Positions 25,589 to 35,082 of a stretch of 55,263 nucleotides of DNA are shown here, piece by piece. The notes beneath the pieces were generated by a model. That model searched no databases, had not been told where the DNA came from, and saw only the letters and a list, made by a program, of their open reading frames with translations. The stretch's first letter is position 1. Each line of letters starts with the position of its first letter. A program made the translations under genes and the position numbers. Source of the stretch: Oscillospiraceae bacterium (GTDB lineage: Bacteria; Bacillota; Clostridia; Oscillospirales; Oscillospiraceae); assembly GCA_009786445.1 (NCBI GenBank), contig WQTE01000002.1, positions 1-55,263 of the forward strand, in the 5' to 3' direction.

Positions 25589-28375
25589 ATGATAGGAAAA
25601 GTATTCTCAAAAATATTTGGTACGCATAATGACAGGGAGCTTAAGTCTCTCGCACCGATTATAGACGAAATTGAAGCGCTGGAAGACGAATACCGCAAAC
25701 TTTCAGATGAGCAGCTAAAAGCAAAAACACCGGAGTTCAAGAAACGCCTTGAAGACGGGGAAACCCTTGACGACATATTGCCGGAAGCCTTTGCAGCAGT
25801 GCGTGAAGCAAGTGACCGCGTACTTGGTATGCGCCCGTTTCACGTCCAGCTAATTGGCGGAGCAGTACTGCATCAGGGACGTATAGCGGAAATGAAAACC
25901 GGTGAAGGTAAAACACTCGTTGCCGTCATGCCCTCGTACCTGAATGCACTTGCAGGACAAGGCGTTCACGTCGTAACAGTCAACGACTACCTTGCAAGAC
26001 GTGACAGCGAATGGATGGGTAAAGTCCACCGCTTTATGGGGCTTGAAGTTGGACTTATCGTAAACGGTCTCACAAACGACGAACGGCGTAAAGCATACGC
26101 CGCCGACATCACATACGGAACCAACAACGAACTCGGCTTTGACTACCTGCGTGACAATATGGCTCTGTATAAAATGGACATGGTACAGCGTGACCATGTA
26201 TACGCTATCGTGGACGAAGTGGACTCCATATTAATTGACGAAGCCCGCACCCCGCTCATTATTTCGGGTCAGGGCGACGAATCCACAGAAATGTATACCA
26301 AAGTAAACGACTTTGTCGCAAGGCTCAAAAAGAAAGTGTATGCAACCATAGACGAAAAGGCACAAGAAGACGAAAACCTGAGCGCCGATTACGTCGTTGA
26401 CGAAAAAGGAAAAAGTGCCACACTTACAGCTCGCGGTATAAAAAAAGCCGAGCAGCACTTTTCTCTTGAAAATCTCGCTGACCTTGAAAACAGCACACTG
26501 TCACACCATCTGAACCAGGCATTGAAAGCTCACGGCACAATGCAAAAAGATGTAGACTACGTTGTAAAAGACGGCGAAGTAATCATAGTCGATGAGTTCA
26601 CGGGCAGACTTATGGTCGGAAGGCGATACTCGGAAGGTCTGCATCAGGCAATTGAGGCAAAAGAGCGGGTTGAAGTCGCCAGAGAAAGTAAAACACTTGC
26701 CACAATCACATTCCAAAACTATTTTCGCCTCTACGAAAAACTCTCGGGCATGACAGGTACTGCGCTGACCGAAGCAGAGGAATTCGGCACAATCTACAAA
26801 CTCGACATCATAGAAATCCCAACAAACCGCCCACTTGTCCGTATTGATAACCCCGATGTCATTTACAAAAACGAAAATGGAAAGTTTAATGCAATCATCA
26901 AACAAATAGAAGAATGCCACAAAAAAGGGCAGCCTGTACTCGTCGGCACGGTTTCTATTGAGAAGAGTGAACTCCTTGCATCACTTTTGAAGAAAAAGGG
27001 TGTTCCTCACAACGTACTAAACGCAAAGCTCCATGAAAAAGAAGCTGAAATAGTCGCACAAGCAGGCACCGTCGGCTCTGTGACCATTGCCACCAATATG
27101 GCGGGGCGCGGCACCGACATCGTGCTTGGAGGCAATCCCGAATATCTCGCAAAACGCGATATGAAAAAAGCCGGCATGAGCGATGAAACAATAAACGAAG
27201 CCACAGGATATGCAGAGACTGACGACGAAGAAATAATCGCCGCCCGTAAGATGTTTGCCGAAAAGATGGAAACCCACCGCTCGGTCACATCTGTGGAAGC
27301 CGATAAAGTTCGAGAAGCGGGTGGTCTTTACATACTCGGAACGGAACGGCACGAAGCCCGCCGTATCGACAACCAGCTCAGAGGACGTGCGGGACGTCAG
27401 GGCGACCCCGGCGAAACCAAATTTTACATAGCCCTTACTGATGACATTATGCGGTTGTTCGGCTCTGAGCGTGTCATGGGAATGATGGAAGCACTCGGTC
27501 TTGAGGAAGATATGCCCATCGATAAAAAAATGCTTTCAAACGCAATCGAATCCGCACAACGCAGAGTTGAGAGCAGAAACTTCCAAATGCGTAAACACGT
27601 CTTAGAATACGACGATGTAATGAACACCCAGCGCACCATAGTATATAATCAGCGCAGAAAGGTGCTCGATGGGGAGGATATTACCCAAAACATCCAAACC
27701 ATGATAGACGAGACTGTCGAAACCGCTGTAAACGCCGGTTTTAAAGAACACGAAACCATAAAAGACCGCTCTGAATTGACAGAACTCTTGCAACCGCTTG
27801 AAGCACTGTTTCTGCAAAAAGGCGAAATAAAGTTGCCCACGGAAGGCTTCGATAAAGAAGCTCTTGAGGAGCTGCTTCTGGACAAAGCCTCAGCGGCATA
27901 CAAGGCTCGTGAAGCTGAGTTCGGGTCATCCCCCGGCTCAGATGTGCCTTTGATGAGAGAGCTTGAGCGAGTCATCATGCTCAGGGTTGTTGATGAATTT
28001 TGGATGACCCACATCGATGCCATGGAAAGCCTAAGAGACACTGTGCGTCTGCGAGCTTATGCCCAAACTAACCCCGTAGACGAGTATAAACGCGAAGGCT
28101 TTGATATGTTCGAGGAAATGATTGGCGGCATTAAAGAAGAGGTAGTCAGGCGTATCTTCACCGTCCGCATCAGAAAAGACGAAGATTTACAGCGGCGCGG
28201 CGTAGCAAGAAACTTCAGGGCTTCTGCACAAAACTTTGCAGGACCGGCATCTCGCGGTGGCAAGCAATCAAATAAAGCCCTGAAAATAGGAAAAAACGCA
28301 CCCTGTCCCTGCGGTAAAAAGCGTCCGAACGGCTTACCGATGAAATACAAAGACTGTTGCGGCAGAGGCGCATAA
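25589..28375 (+). CDS. secA: Protein translocase ATPase SecA
   Basis: SecA drives preproteins through SecYEG. The 928-residue protein has the DEAD motor with [12 protein letters not shown], the second nucleotide-binding fold with [12 protein letters not shown] and [13 protein letters not shown], the [12 protein letters not shown] box, and a C-terminal SecB/ribosome-binding zinc motif ([10 protein letters not shown], then CCG). The zinc motif has a few more residues between cysteines than usual. AAGGAAAGG eight bases upstream supports the start. It is followed closely by pgeF. Confidence 0.97.
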   Translation: MIGKVFSKIFGTHNDRELKSLAPIIDEIEALEDEYRKLSDEQLKAKTPEFKKRLEDGETLDDILPEAFAAVREASDRVLGMRPFHVQLIGGAVLHQGRIAEMKTGEGKTLVAVMPSYLNALAGQGVHVVTVNDYLARRDSEWMGKVHRFMGLEVGLIVNGLTNDERRKAYAADITYGTNNELGFDYLRDNMALYKMDMVQRDHVYAIVDEVDSILIDEARTPLIISGQGDESTEMYTKVNDFVARLKKKVYATIDEKAQEDENLSADYVVDEKGKSATLTARGIKKAEQHFSLENLADLENSTLSHHLNQALKAHGTMQKDVDYVVKDGEVIIVDEFTGRLMVGRRYSEGLHQAIEAKERVEVARESKTLATITFQNYFRLYEKLSGMTGTALTEAEEFGTIYKLDIIEIPTNRPLVRIDNPDVIYKNENGKFNAIIKQIEECHKKGQPVLVGTVSIEKSELLASLLKKKGVPHNVLNAKLHEKEAEIVAQAGTVGSVTIATNMAGRGTDIVLGGNPEYLAKRDMKKAGMSDETINEATGYAETDDEEIIAARKMFAEKMETHRSVTSVEADKVREAGGLYILGTERHEARRIDNQLRGRAGRQGDPGETKFYIALTDDIMRLFGSERVMGMMEALGLEEDMPIDKKMLSNAIESAQRRVESRNFQMRKHVLEYDDVMNTQRTIVYNQRRKVLDGEDITQNIQTMIDETVETAVNAGFKEHETIKDRSELTELLQPLEALFLQKGEIKLPTEGFDKEALEELLLDKASAAYKAREAEFGSSPGSDVPLMRELERVIMLRVVDEFWMTHIDAMESLRDTVRLRAYAQTNPVDEYKREGFDMFEEMIGGIKEEVVRRIFTVRIRKDEDLQRRGVARNFRASAQNFAGPASRGGKQSNKALKIGKNAPCPCGKKRPNGLPMKYKDCCGRGA

Positions 28376-28408
28376 AAGCCGCAGCCACAGCTAACACGGA
28401 GCAATGAA

Positions 28409-29170
28409 ATGTCATTTAGGGAAATTATCTCACATTCAGTCACATACATGACCGCACCCGGCATACAGGCAACGCACGCGTTCACGACACGGCACGGCGG
28501 TGTGAGTAGTGGGATTTATTCCACCCTTAATCTGGCGCAAAAAGCCGGAGATGAAATCGAAAATGTCAAAGAAAACTACGCGCTGATATGCCGTGCTATG
28601 GGATTAGACACACGTGCCATTGTATGCAGCAACCAAGTCCATGGCACCCATATACGAGTTGCAACAATAGAAGATACAGGCAAGCTGTTTAAACCAAATC
28701 CCCATGAGGCCGACGGACTGATAACAGACTCCCCCTGTGTTGCTCTTATGGTGTTCACGGCAGATTGTGTGCCAATCCTTCTCCACGACCCCATAAGAAA
28801 AGTTATTGGAGCAGTTCATGCCGGATGGCGCGGTACAGCCTCAAATATCGCGGGCGAAGCCATCAGAAAAATGGAAACTGTGTTTGAGTGCAAATGTAGT
28901 GACATCAGAGCAGCTATAGGTCCGTGCATCTCAAAATGCTGCTACGAAACAGACTCGGATGTAGCCTCGGCACTGCCCGATTTTTCTTCAAAGTACGGAG
29001 AAAAATTCATGGTAGACTTAAAAGATGCAAACCGCCGTTTGCTGGACAAATCCGGTGTAAAAAATATAGAAGTATCAGAAGAATGTACTTCATGCAAAAG
29101 CGATAAATACTGGTCACACAGAAAAACAAAAGGTAAAAGAGGTACCCAGGCAGCAATAATTGTGTTATAA
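28409..29170 (+). CDS. pgeF: Polyphenol oxidase/laccase-domain protein PgeF
   Basis: This 253-residue protein of the YfiH/PgeF family (multicopper-like fold, CNF1/YfiH superfamily) is linked in E. coli to peptidoglycan editing; some homologues act on purine nucleosides. Conserved parts are TTRHGGVSSGIYSTLNL, CSNQVHGTHI, TADCVPILL and GAVHAGWRGTASNI with the metal-binding His and Cys residues. It follows secA by 33 bases with a GGAG ribosome binding site and may be co-transcribed with it. Confidence 0.9.
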   Translation: MSFREIISHSVTYMTAPGIQATHAFTTRHGGVSSGIYSTLNLAQKAGDEIENVKENYALICRAMGLDTRAIVCSNQVHGTHIRVATIEDTGKLFKPNPHEADGLITDSPCVALMVFTADCVPILLHDPIRKVIGAVHAGWRGTASNIAGEAIRKMETVFECKCSDIRAAIGPCISKCCYETDSDVASALPDFSSKYGEKFMVDLKDANRRLLDKSGVKNIEVSEECTSCKSDKYWSHRKTKGKRGTQAAIIVL

Positions 29171-29207
29171 TGGTTGCTCAGATTTTCGCACAAAAAGGAC
29201 TCACTCC

Positions 29208-30851
29208 ATGAAAAAAAGACTTATTCTTGTCATTTTAATATTGCTCTTGATTGCAATCTTTGTTTCCGGTTGCTGGCTTCCGATAATGCCGGAATTCAAC
29301 CCTCCCCCACTACCGGAGCTTCCCGTGTTTGAGCTGCCGGACCCTATAGAGCAAGAGCCTGCTCTGGCTGTCGCAGCGCCCGGATCGCCCGGACAATTCA
29401 CACTTCGCTATGAGCCGGAACTCACCATGAATCCTATATTGACACTCAACAGGGACAATATATCTCTCTCTTCCTTGCTATATGAGAATTTATTTGTACT
29501 TGACGAAAATCTGATAGAAGTTCCGCTTTTAGTCCGCGAATGGTATTCTGAGGACAACGAAACATTTACCTTGCACATCCATCCGGATATCCTGATGCAT
29601 GACGGTGAATTATTAACTGCTGCCGATGTCACATATTCAATAAATCAGGCTCGGCAAAGAGGGCGTCACGTAAACAAGCTTCGCACCATTTCAAGTGTGA
29701 GTTCAGATGGCGAACTCACCGTCACAATAACCATTTCGGCACCAAATGCACGTTTTGTGAGACTTCTCGACATACCGGTAATAAGAAGCGGTACAATTGA
29801 TGAGCGCATCCCTCCGGGTTCCGGGCCCTTTATATTCCCTCACCCGGAAGCTATGCGGCTTATTCGTTTTCGTCAACATCGCTACTATGAGCAAATGCCG
29901 CTTTCTACAATCCATTTAAGACAATGCAGTGACGGTGAATTAACCGGTCTTTTCGACGAAGGCTTTCTCAGCCTCCTGTGGGATGACCCAACCGGAGCAT
30001 TTGACATCAGGATAAATCGTATGCACGAGCCGCGCTATTTTGAAACCACATCACTTCAATTTCTCGGGTTTAACGCAAGTTCACCTGTACTCAGAGATTC
30101 CGATGTCCGCCGTGCGATAGGCAGTTCTATTAACAGACAATATATTGTCGAAAATATCATGAATATACCCAGAGCGGGACAGACTGTAGCTTCTCCCCTT
30201 GCCATCTCCCCAATGTTTGATATGTATGACCCCGATTGGGAACCGCTTCAGGACCCTATTCATGAAATGTCAGCTTTAATAGACCGTGCGGGATTGCTGG
30301 ATTACAACTATGATGGTTTTTTTGAGATGCCTGACGGTTTTGGCGGATTTACTCCTTTTACGCTCGATTTAATAGTAAATGTTGAAAACTCGCACAAAAT
30401 CGCAGCAGCAGAGAAGATTGCTGAAGACTTAAGGCTTTTTGGCATCGATGTCAATGTCCGCACACTGCCTTGGGCCGCTTTCATTGATGCATTGGCTGAA
30501 GGCAACTTCGACATTTATTACGGTGAAGTGCAGCTTGGGGCAGACTTTGACCTGTCACCTCTTCTGCTTCCGGGAGACAACAGTGTCAACTTCGGCGGAA
30601 CTGCCAGCACTATGTACGCATCAAAGATTCAAAATTTTCTTGCAGCAAGTACACAAGAAGAGATGAGCACCGCAGGTAGGCTTCTCGTTGACGAAATCAG
30701 ATTTAACGCACCTTTTGTCCCAATCCTTTACAAACGTCACGCAATTTACACCCCTACCGGAGTCGTCACGGGAGCAACACCGAGTCAATCAGGTGTATTT
30801 CACAACTTCCATAACTGGAGCATTGACCTGATTATGCTGGCCGGTCAATAA
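29208..30851 (+). CDS. Orphan family 5 solute-binding lipoprotein
   Basis: This 547-residue lipoprotein starts at ATG 29208, after AAAAAGGA, with a hydrophobic signal ending in lipobox VSGC. A Pro/Glu-rich linker then leads into an SBP_bac_5 fold, with MNPILTL near the start, VREWYSEDNETFTLHIHPD and DVRRAIGSSINRQYIVENIM. Such proteins bind peptides, nickel or oligosaccharides. No permease or ATPase lies next to it, so it may serve a distant transporter or act as a sensor. It sits between pgeF and cdd. Confidence 0.88.
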   Translation: MKKRLILVILILLLIAIFVSGCWLPIMPEFNPPPLPELPVFELPDPIEQEPALAVAAPGSPGQFTLRYEPELTMNPILTLNRDNISLSSLLYENLFVLDENLIEVPLLVREWYSEDNETFTLHIHPDILMHDGELLTAADVTYSINQARQRGRHVNKLRTISSVSSDGELTVTITISAPNARFVRLLDIPVIRSGTIDERIPPGSGPFIFPHPEAMRLIRFRQHRYYEQMPLSTIHLRQCSDGELTGLFDEGFLSLLWDDPTGAFDIRINRMHEPRYFETTSLQFLGFNASSPVLRDSDVRRAIGSSINRQYIVENIMNIPRAGQTVASPLAISPMFDMYDPDWEPLQDPIHEMSALIDRAGLLDYNYDGFFEMPDGFGGFTPFTLDLIVNVENSHKIAAAEKIAEDLRLFGIDVNVRTLPWAAFIDALAEGNFDIYYGEVQLGADFDLSPLLLPGDNSVNFGGTASTMYASKIQNFLAASTQEEMSTAGRLLVDEIRFNAPFVPILYKRHAIYTPTGVVTGATPSQSGVFHNFHNWSIDLIMLAGQ

Positions 30852-30902
30852 AGCATTAAGTACACAAACCACTAATTAACATTTTTTACGGGGGATACGA
30901 TT

Positions 30903-31295
30903 ATGACAGACAAAAGATTACTTGAGATGGCAGTCGAAGCGATGGAAAATTCCTATACACCCTACTCACACAGGAAAATCGGCGCGGCAATCGAATCTAA
31001 AGATGGTTCTGTATTCTCGGGCTGCGTGATTGAAAACGTGGCAATCGGTACTACTATTTGTGCAGAGGCTGCTGCAATATCTGCTGCGGTCTCTGCCGGA
31101 CATCGCACTTTTAAGCGCATTGCTATTATCTCTGAAGGCAATACGTATCGTCTGCCCTGCGGCACATGCAGGCAAATTCTCAACGAATTTTCACCTGAAA
31201 TTGAGGTTCTGTGCGCACGGGCCTCCGATGGTCGCTATGTCAGTTACCCGCTTACTTCATTGTTACCACTCCCGCTGGATGCAAATGATGAATAA
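30903..31295 (+). CDS. cdd: Cytidine deaminase
   Basis: This enzyme deaminates cytidine and deoxycytidine in pyrimidine salvage. The zinc motifs are TTICAEAAAI (Cys ligand and catalytic Glu) and LPCGTCRQ (two Cys ligands). The AEAAAI part replaces the usual AERTAI, a modest departure at the residues that pack against the active site. Its 130 residues are normal, with the N-terminal YTPYSHRKIGAAIES substrate region. A GGGGGA ribosome binding site precedes it. Confidence 0.92.
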   Translation: MTDKRLLEMAVEAMENSYTPYSHRKIGAAIESKDGSVFSGCVIENVAIGTTICAEAAAISAAVSAGHRTFKRIAIISEGNTYRLPCGTCRQILNEFSPEIEVLCARASDGRYVSYPLTSLLPLPLDANDE

Positions 31296-31332
31296 ACGTT
31301 GCGCAAAAATATCTTTACTCTTTGCCAGAATT

Positions 31333-31341
31333 TGATATAAT
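31333..31341 (+). promoter_or_regulatory. Extended -10 promoter of ireB
   Basis: TG-A-TATAAT (31333-31341) is a perfect extended -10 box, with a weak TTTACT -35 16 bases upstream. It lies about 47 bases before the ireB start. Confidence 0.6.
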
Positions 31342-31387
31342 AGATATTTGATACACTGCACTTTAGCAGATAGGAGGGACCGACACT

Positions 31388-31630
31388 ATGGATGGATATA
31401 CCAGAAAGTTTGACGTTGTAGGCGGTGAAAACAACACGAGAGAGATTTTATCATCTGTTTATGATGCCCTCAGACTTAAAGGCTATAATCCCGTTAACCA
31501 AATCGTGGGTTATATATTGTCTGAGGACCCTACATACATAACCAACTACAACAATGCACGGGCGCTTATAAGCAGGCTCGACAGAGATGAGTTGCTCCAA
31601 GAACTGGTGTCGTCATATCTCAACAAATAA
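31388..31630 (+). CDS. ireB: IreB family regulatory phosphoprotein (UPF0297)
   Basis: This 80-residue protein matches IreB, a substrate of the IreK/PrkC serine-threonine kinase that influences cephalosporin tolerance in Enterococcus. Family features are the aromatic-rich N-terminus [38 protein letters not shown] and [21 protein letters not shown] lies nine bases before the ATG. Homologues usually precede ruvX; here a signalling protein follows after 22 bases instead. Confidence 0.93.
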   Translation: MDGYTRKFDVVGGENNTREILSSVYDALRLKGYNPVNQIVGYILSEDPTYITNYNNARALISRLDRDELLQELVSSYLNK

Positions 31631-31652
31631 TGGGCGAGGTGTACAATATAAC

Positions 31653-33845
31653 ATGGTCATAAGAGATATCATTGAAAAGGTGGGTCGTGCTAAAGATGCT
31701 GCCATGGCAAAGCTTGGGCAAAGGAACGACTACAGGAGCATTTTGGGCGACATCAGCGGCATACTGGATCCCCAGGATATGGAAGTTCTCGTTGTAAGGG
31801 GAAAAGGTTGCGGAGTCGCCTATACAAATGCAAGAGCCGAGGAACGCACTTATGACACGCAAAACTCGAATTATTCGTGCCGTGATATATTTGCCAAGCA
31901 ATTTCCCAAACTTTGCGAAAATTGTCCGCATGGAGGCAATGACAAGGCAAAAGACGGCATCCCCTTTGAGATAGAAGATACATCAGGCCGCATATTCAAC
32001 GTCAGGCGCAACACAATAAGCTGGACAGACGGTAAGCCTGCCACAATATTCATGATGCGTGATGTTACCAATGAAAAAGAGGCAACAGAACGCCTGTATC
32101 ACCTTGCCTATATTGACCAGCTCACCGGAGTTCCGAATCGTCAGAAGTTAAAAGAGGATTTTACCGCTGTCGAAAGGCAGATTGAGAAAGAAGAAATTCA
32201 TGGTATTCTTGCTTTGTTTGACCTTGACCACTTCAAGGCTGTAAACGATACCTACGGGCACAATACCGGAGATATCGTTCTGCGCCGTCTCACCGAACAT
32301 TTATCCGAAGACCCAAATTTTGCAGGTTCTCTTTATCGTCTTGGAGGAGATGAGTTTGTACTGTTTATGACAAATCCGGCAAGCAAATTCGGCACCTTTG
32401 AAGAAATGAAAGAGTACTATCAAACAGTCGTTTCTGCTGCGCTTCGTGCCTACACATTGCCGAATATTGATGTAAAATGTACGCTCAGCATCGGTATTTC
32501 ATTCTTCCCAAAACACGGCACAAACATATCTGATGTACTGCGTAAAGCAGATATAGCCCTCTATCAGGCAAAAGATGCGGGACGAAACCGGATATTTTTC
32601 TTTGAAGACCACTACGATACAGCGCAAAAGTTCAAGGATATGTACATCAATATCCAGCCAATCTTGCTCGGTGTCGGCAAAACCTTTGGGTATGAGCTGG
32701 TCGACAGGGAGCAAGTAGCGGAAGAAGATGACGGCACAGTCACCTTGAGTGAATTCAACCGTACGCTCGATGCTTTGGGACTCAACGATATTGAAAACAA
32801 GCTTCACTATTTTATTTCATACTCAAAGCAGCTTCTCAGCCCTGCGGTTTTGAAAAATCTACCGCGTGAGAAGTTTATCGTCCAAATGACTTTGCCGGCA
32901 AATATGCCAAAAGCAAACATCGCACCGACCCTCAAGTTCCTGACCGCCATTCGCAGCAATGGCTATAAAATTGCAATCACAGGCGTAGACAGCGGCAATC
33001 CAATAAACGAATTTCTAAGCATCGCCGATTACTGCAAATTTGCCCCAACGGATAAAAATCTTAATCGGCAGAAAGTGCTTATCGGCAAAAATCAAAGAAT
33101 CAAGTTTATTTCAACCAATGTTGATTCTTTGGACGACTTCCACTCCGCAAAAGATATAGGATTTAATCTCTACCAAGGATACTACTTCAACCAACCAGTT
33201 GAAGGTCGCAAGACAAAAGAGGTCAGCCCGCTTAAAGTCAACTACTTCCGTCTGATGAAGCTTTCAAGCACCGATGATTACATGGATTTCAAAGTTATTA
33301 GCGACATTATAGCATCGGATGTTGCACTTTCTTATAAACTTTTACGCATACTAAACTCTGCCGCAGTCGGACTTAGAAATGTATCTTCTATCTCCGCGGC
33401 AGTCGCCTATATGGGTGAAGAAAGCCTTAAAAAATGGATTGCTGTTCTTGCTTTGCGTGGCATTGCCGAAGACAAACCGCTCGAACTTGTGCGTATGTCG
33501 CTCGTCCGGGCTCGTTTCGGTGAATTACTGGCACCGTCTTTCCGTATCGTTCGCAATCCGCAGCAGGTATTTATGGTGGGAATGCTTTCGCTACTGCACA
33601 TTGCTCTCGAAATTTCAAAGGAAAAACTATTAGAAGATATCCCCGTTGCAGAAGATATCAGCAATTCCCTGCTCACCCGCACAGGCATCTACTCTGATTT
33701 GCTCAGGTTTTACGAGAATTACGAGTATGCAAACTGGGATGCAGTATCGCAGTTTGTTGAGGACAATTACCTTGACTCTCAGTTTGTAAACGACTCCTAC
33801 ATCGCTTCAGTCAAATGGTACAACGACCTGACGAGCAGCAGCTAA
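31653..33845 (+). CDS. PAS-GGDEF-degenerate EAL-HDOD signalling protein
   Basis: A 730-residue soluble multidomain protein. The N-terminal PAS-like region (about 30-145) carries three cysteines (C77, C88, C91; LCENCPHGG). A diguanylate cyclase domain follows with an intact LGGDEF at about 230-235, but the inhibitory RxxD site that normally lies five residues upstream is replaced by NFAG. The next 190 residues resemble an EAL domain of the YuxH/CdgJ type, starting TFGYELVDREQ but lacking the EAL motif. The C-terminus is an HDOD domain (VISDIIASDVALSYKLLRIL). The start is ATG 31653 after GAGGTG. Predicted to make cyclic di-GMP and contact motility or redox partners. Confidence 0.88.
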   Translation: MVIRDIIEKVGRAKDAAMAKLGQRNDYRSILGDISGILDPQDMEVLVVRGKGCGVAYTNARAEERTYDTQNSNYSCRDIFAKQFPKLCENCPHGGNDKAKDGIPFEIEDTSGRIFNVRRNTISWTDGKPATIFMMRDVTNEKEATERLYHLAYIDQLTGVPNRQKLKEDFTAVERQIEKEEIHGILALFDLDHFKAVNDTYGHNTGDIVLRRLTEHLSEDPNFAGSLYRLGGDEFVLFMTNPASKFGTFEEMKEYYQTVVSAALRAYTLPNIDVKCTLSIGISFFPKHGTNISDVLRKADIALYQAKDAGRNRIFFFEDHYDTAQKFKDMYINIQPILLGVGKTFGYELVDREQVAEEDDGTVTLSEFNRTLDALGLNDIENKLHYFISYSKQLLSPAVLKNLPREKFIVQMTLPANMPKANIAPTLKFLTAIRSNGYKIAITGVDSGNPINEFLSIADYCKFAPTDKNLNRQKVLIGKNQRIKFISTNVDSLDDFHSAKDIGFNLYQGYYFNQPVEGRKTKEVSPLKVNYFRLMKLSSTDDYMDFKVISDIIASDVALSYKLLRILNSAAVGLRNVSSISAAVAYMGEESLKKWIAVLALRGIAEDKPLELVRMSLVRARFGELLAPSFRIVRNPQQVFMVGMLSLLHIALEISKEKLLEDIPVAEDISNSLLTRTGIYSDLLRFYENYEYANWDAVSQFVEDNYLDSQFVNDSYIASVKWYNDLTSSS

Positions 33846-33900
33846 AGGATGGTCTTGGAAGCATAACACAAATTCTACAAACTGAAATGCCAAATACCCG

Positions 33901-34923
33901 TCATTTGCCTACTTTAACACCATGAATCCAGCCCGATTCAGGAAGAATCGGGCCTGTTATTCTGTGAGGCACATATGCTTCTTCCAGATATGTAATTTCA
34001 TCTTGCATCAAAGTCACACCTACAGCTCCCACGGAGTCCTCAAGGTGTGATATTTTCGTCGCACCAATAACAGGAGCTACTACAGGAGGCTTATTAAGTA
34101 ACCATGCCAGGGCAAGTTGTGTACGGGTGATTCCTCGTTTCTCAGCAAGTTCGGCTACGCGACCGATAATAACTTCGTCCTCCGCTTCTGTTGCGCCGTA
34201 CTTATGGCGTTGGATTTCATCTGTTTTTGTGCGCTCCGTATCTGCGCCTATACCCCTCGAAAGACGACCTGAAGCCAACGGACTGTAGGGTGTAGATGCA
34301 ACTTTTTGGTCGATGAGCATTGGCATCACTTCCCTTTCGTCTTCACGGTAGATTAAGTTGTAATGATTTTGCATGGAGACAAACTTAGTCAGGCCATACT
34401 TTTCCGCAGTAAACTGCGCCTTTTGAAACTGCCATGCAAACATAGCCGAAGCACCGATGTATCGCACCTTGCCGGATTTCACCACATCGTGAAGTGCTGT
34501 CATTGTTTCTTCAATTGGCGTATTATAGTCCCAGCGATGTATGATATAAAGGTCGATATAATCCATGTCCAAACGCTTTAAACTGTGATCAACTTCACTC
34601 AAAATTGCCTTACGGGAAAGACCTTGACCATTCGGCTTATCTCTCATAGGAATGAATACTTTAGTCGCAACAACCACATCGTCACGGCTTGCATATTCCT
34701 TAAGTGCCCTTCCGAGATATTCTTCACTCGTGCCGTTTGAGTAACAATTCGCAGTATCGAAAAAGTTGATGCCCAAATCTAAAGATCGTTTGATTATTTT
34801 ACTGCTATCCTTTTCGTTTAACACCCAATTTTGAAATCCGGAATCAGCCGCCCCGAAACTCATACACCCCAGACAAATCTGTGATACATCCATACCAGTG
34901 TTTCCAAGTTTAACATATTGCAT
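33901..34923 (-). CDS. Aldo/keto reductase
   Basis: This cytoplasmic NADPH-dependent oxidoreductase has 340 residues from ATG 34923, six bases after AGGAGGG; an in-frame ATG at 34959 lacks a ribosome binding site. The barrel shows GCMSFG, FFDTANCYSNGTSEEYLGRAL with catalytic Asp and Tyr, VVATKVF with the Lys, and YIIHRWD with the His. The C-terminal VIGATKISHLED region is typical of the YajO/YghZ group. The substrate cannot be told. It is divergent from the MFS carrier gene. Confidence 0.92.
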   Translation of the reverse strand: MQYVKLGNTGMDVSQICLGCMSFGAADSGFQNWVLNEKDSSKIIKRSLDLGINFFDTANCYSNGTSEEYLGRALKEYASRDDVVVATKVFIPMRDKPNGQGLSRKAILSEVDHSLKRLDMDYIDLYIIHRWDYNTPIEETMTALHDVVKSGKVRYIGASAMFAWQFQKAQFTAEKYGLTKFVSMQNHYNLIYREDEREVMPMLIDQKVASTPYSPLASGRLSRGIGADTERTKTDEIQRHKYGATEAEDEVIIGRVAELAEKRGITRTQLALAWLLNKPPVVAPVIGATKISHLEDSVGAVGVTLMQDEITYLEEAYVPHRITGPILPESGWIHGVKVGK

Positions 34924-35022
34924 ATCATACCCTCCTATTTTGTGAGAAATTTTGTGCATATAACCTCAATAATACACGTAGCTAGCTCAAAACACAAGTA
35001 TTTCTTTTGAGGCACGATGATA

Positions 35023-35052
35023 TTGGACATACATTCCGTGTTTGTGTATAAT
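35023..35052 (+). promoter_or_regulatory. Sigma-A promoter of the MFS gene
   Basis: TTGGAC (35023-35028), 18 bases and a perfect TATAAT (35047-35052) lie 30 bases before the MFS start codon, in the gap shared with the divergent reductase. Confidence 0.6.
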
Positions 35053-35082
35053 AGTACAATATTAAACGGAGGCATGGGCAAA

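Noticed and set aside
27649..28041. Long minus-strand frames within secA
   Set aside because: They are antisense shadows of a well conserved gene with strong codon bias.
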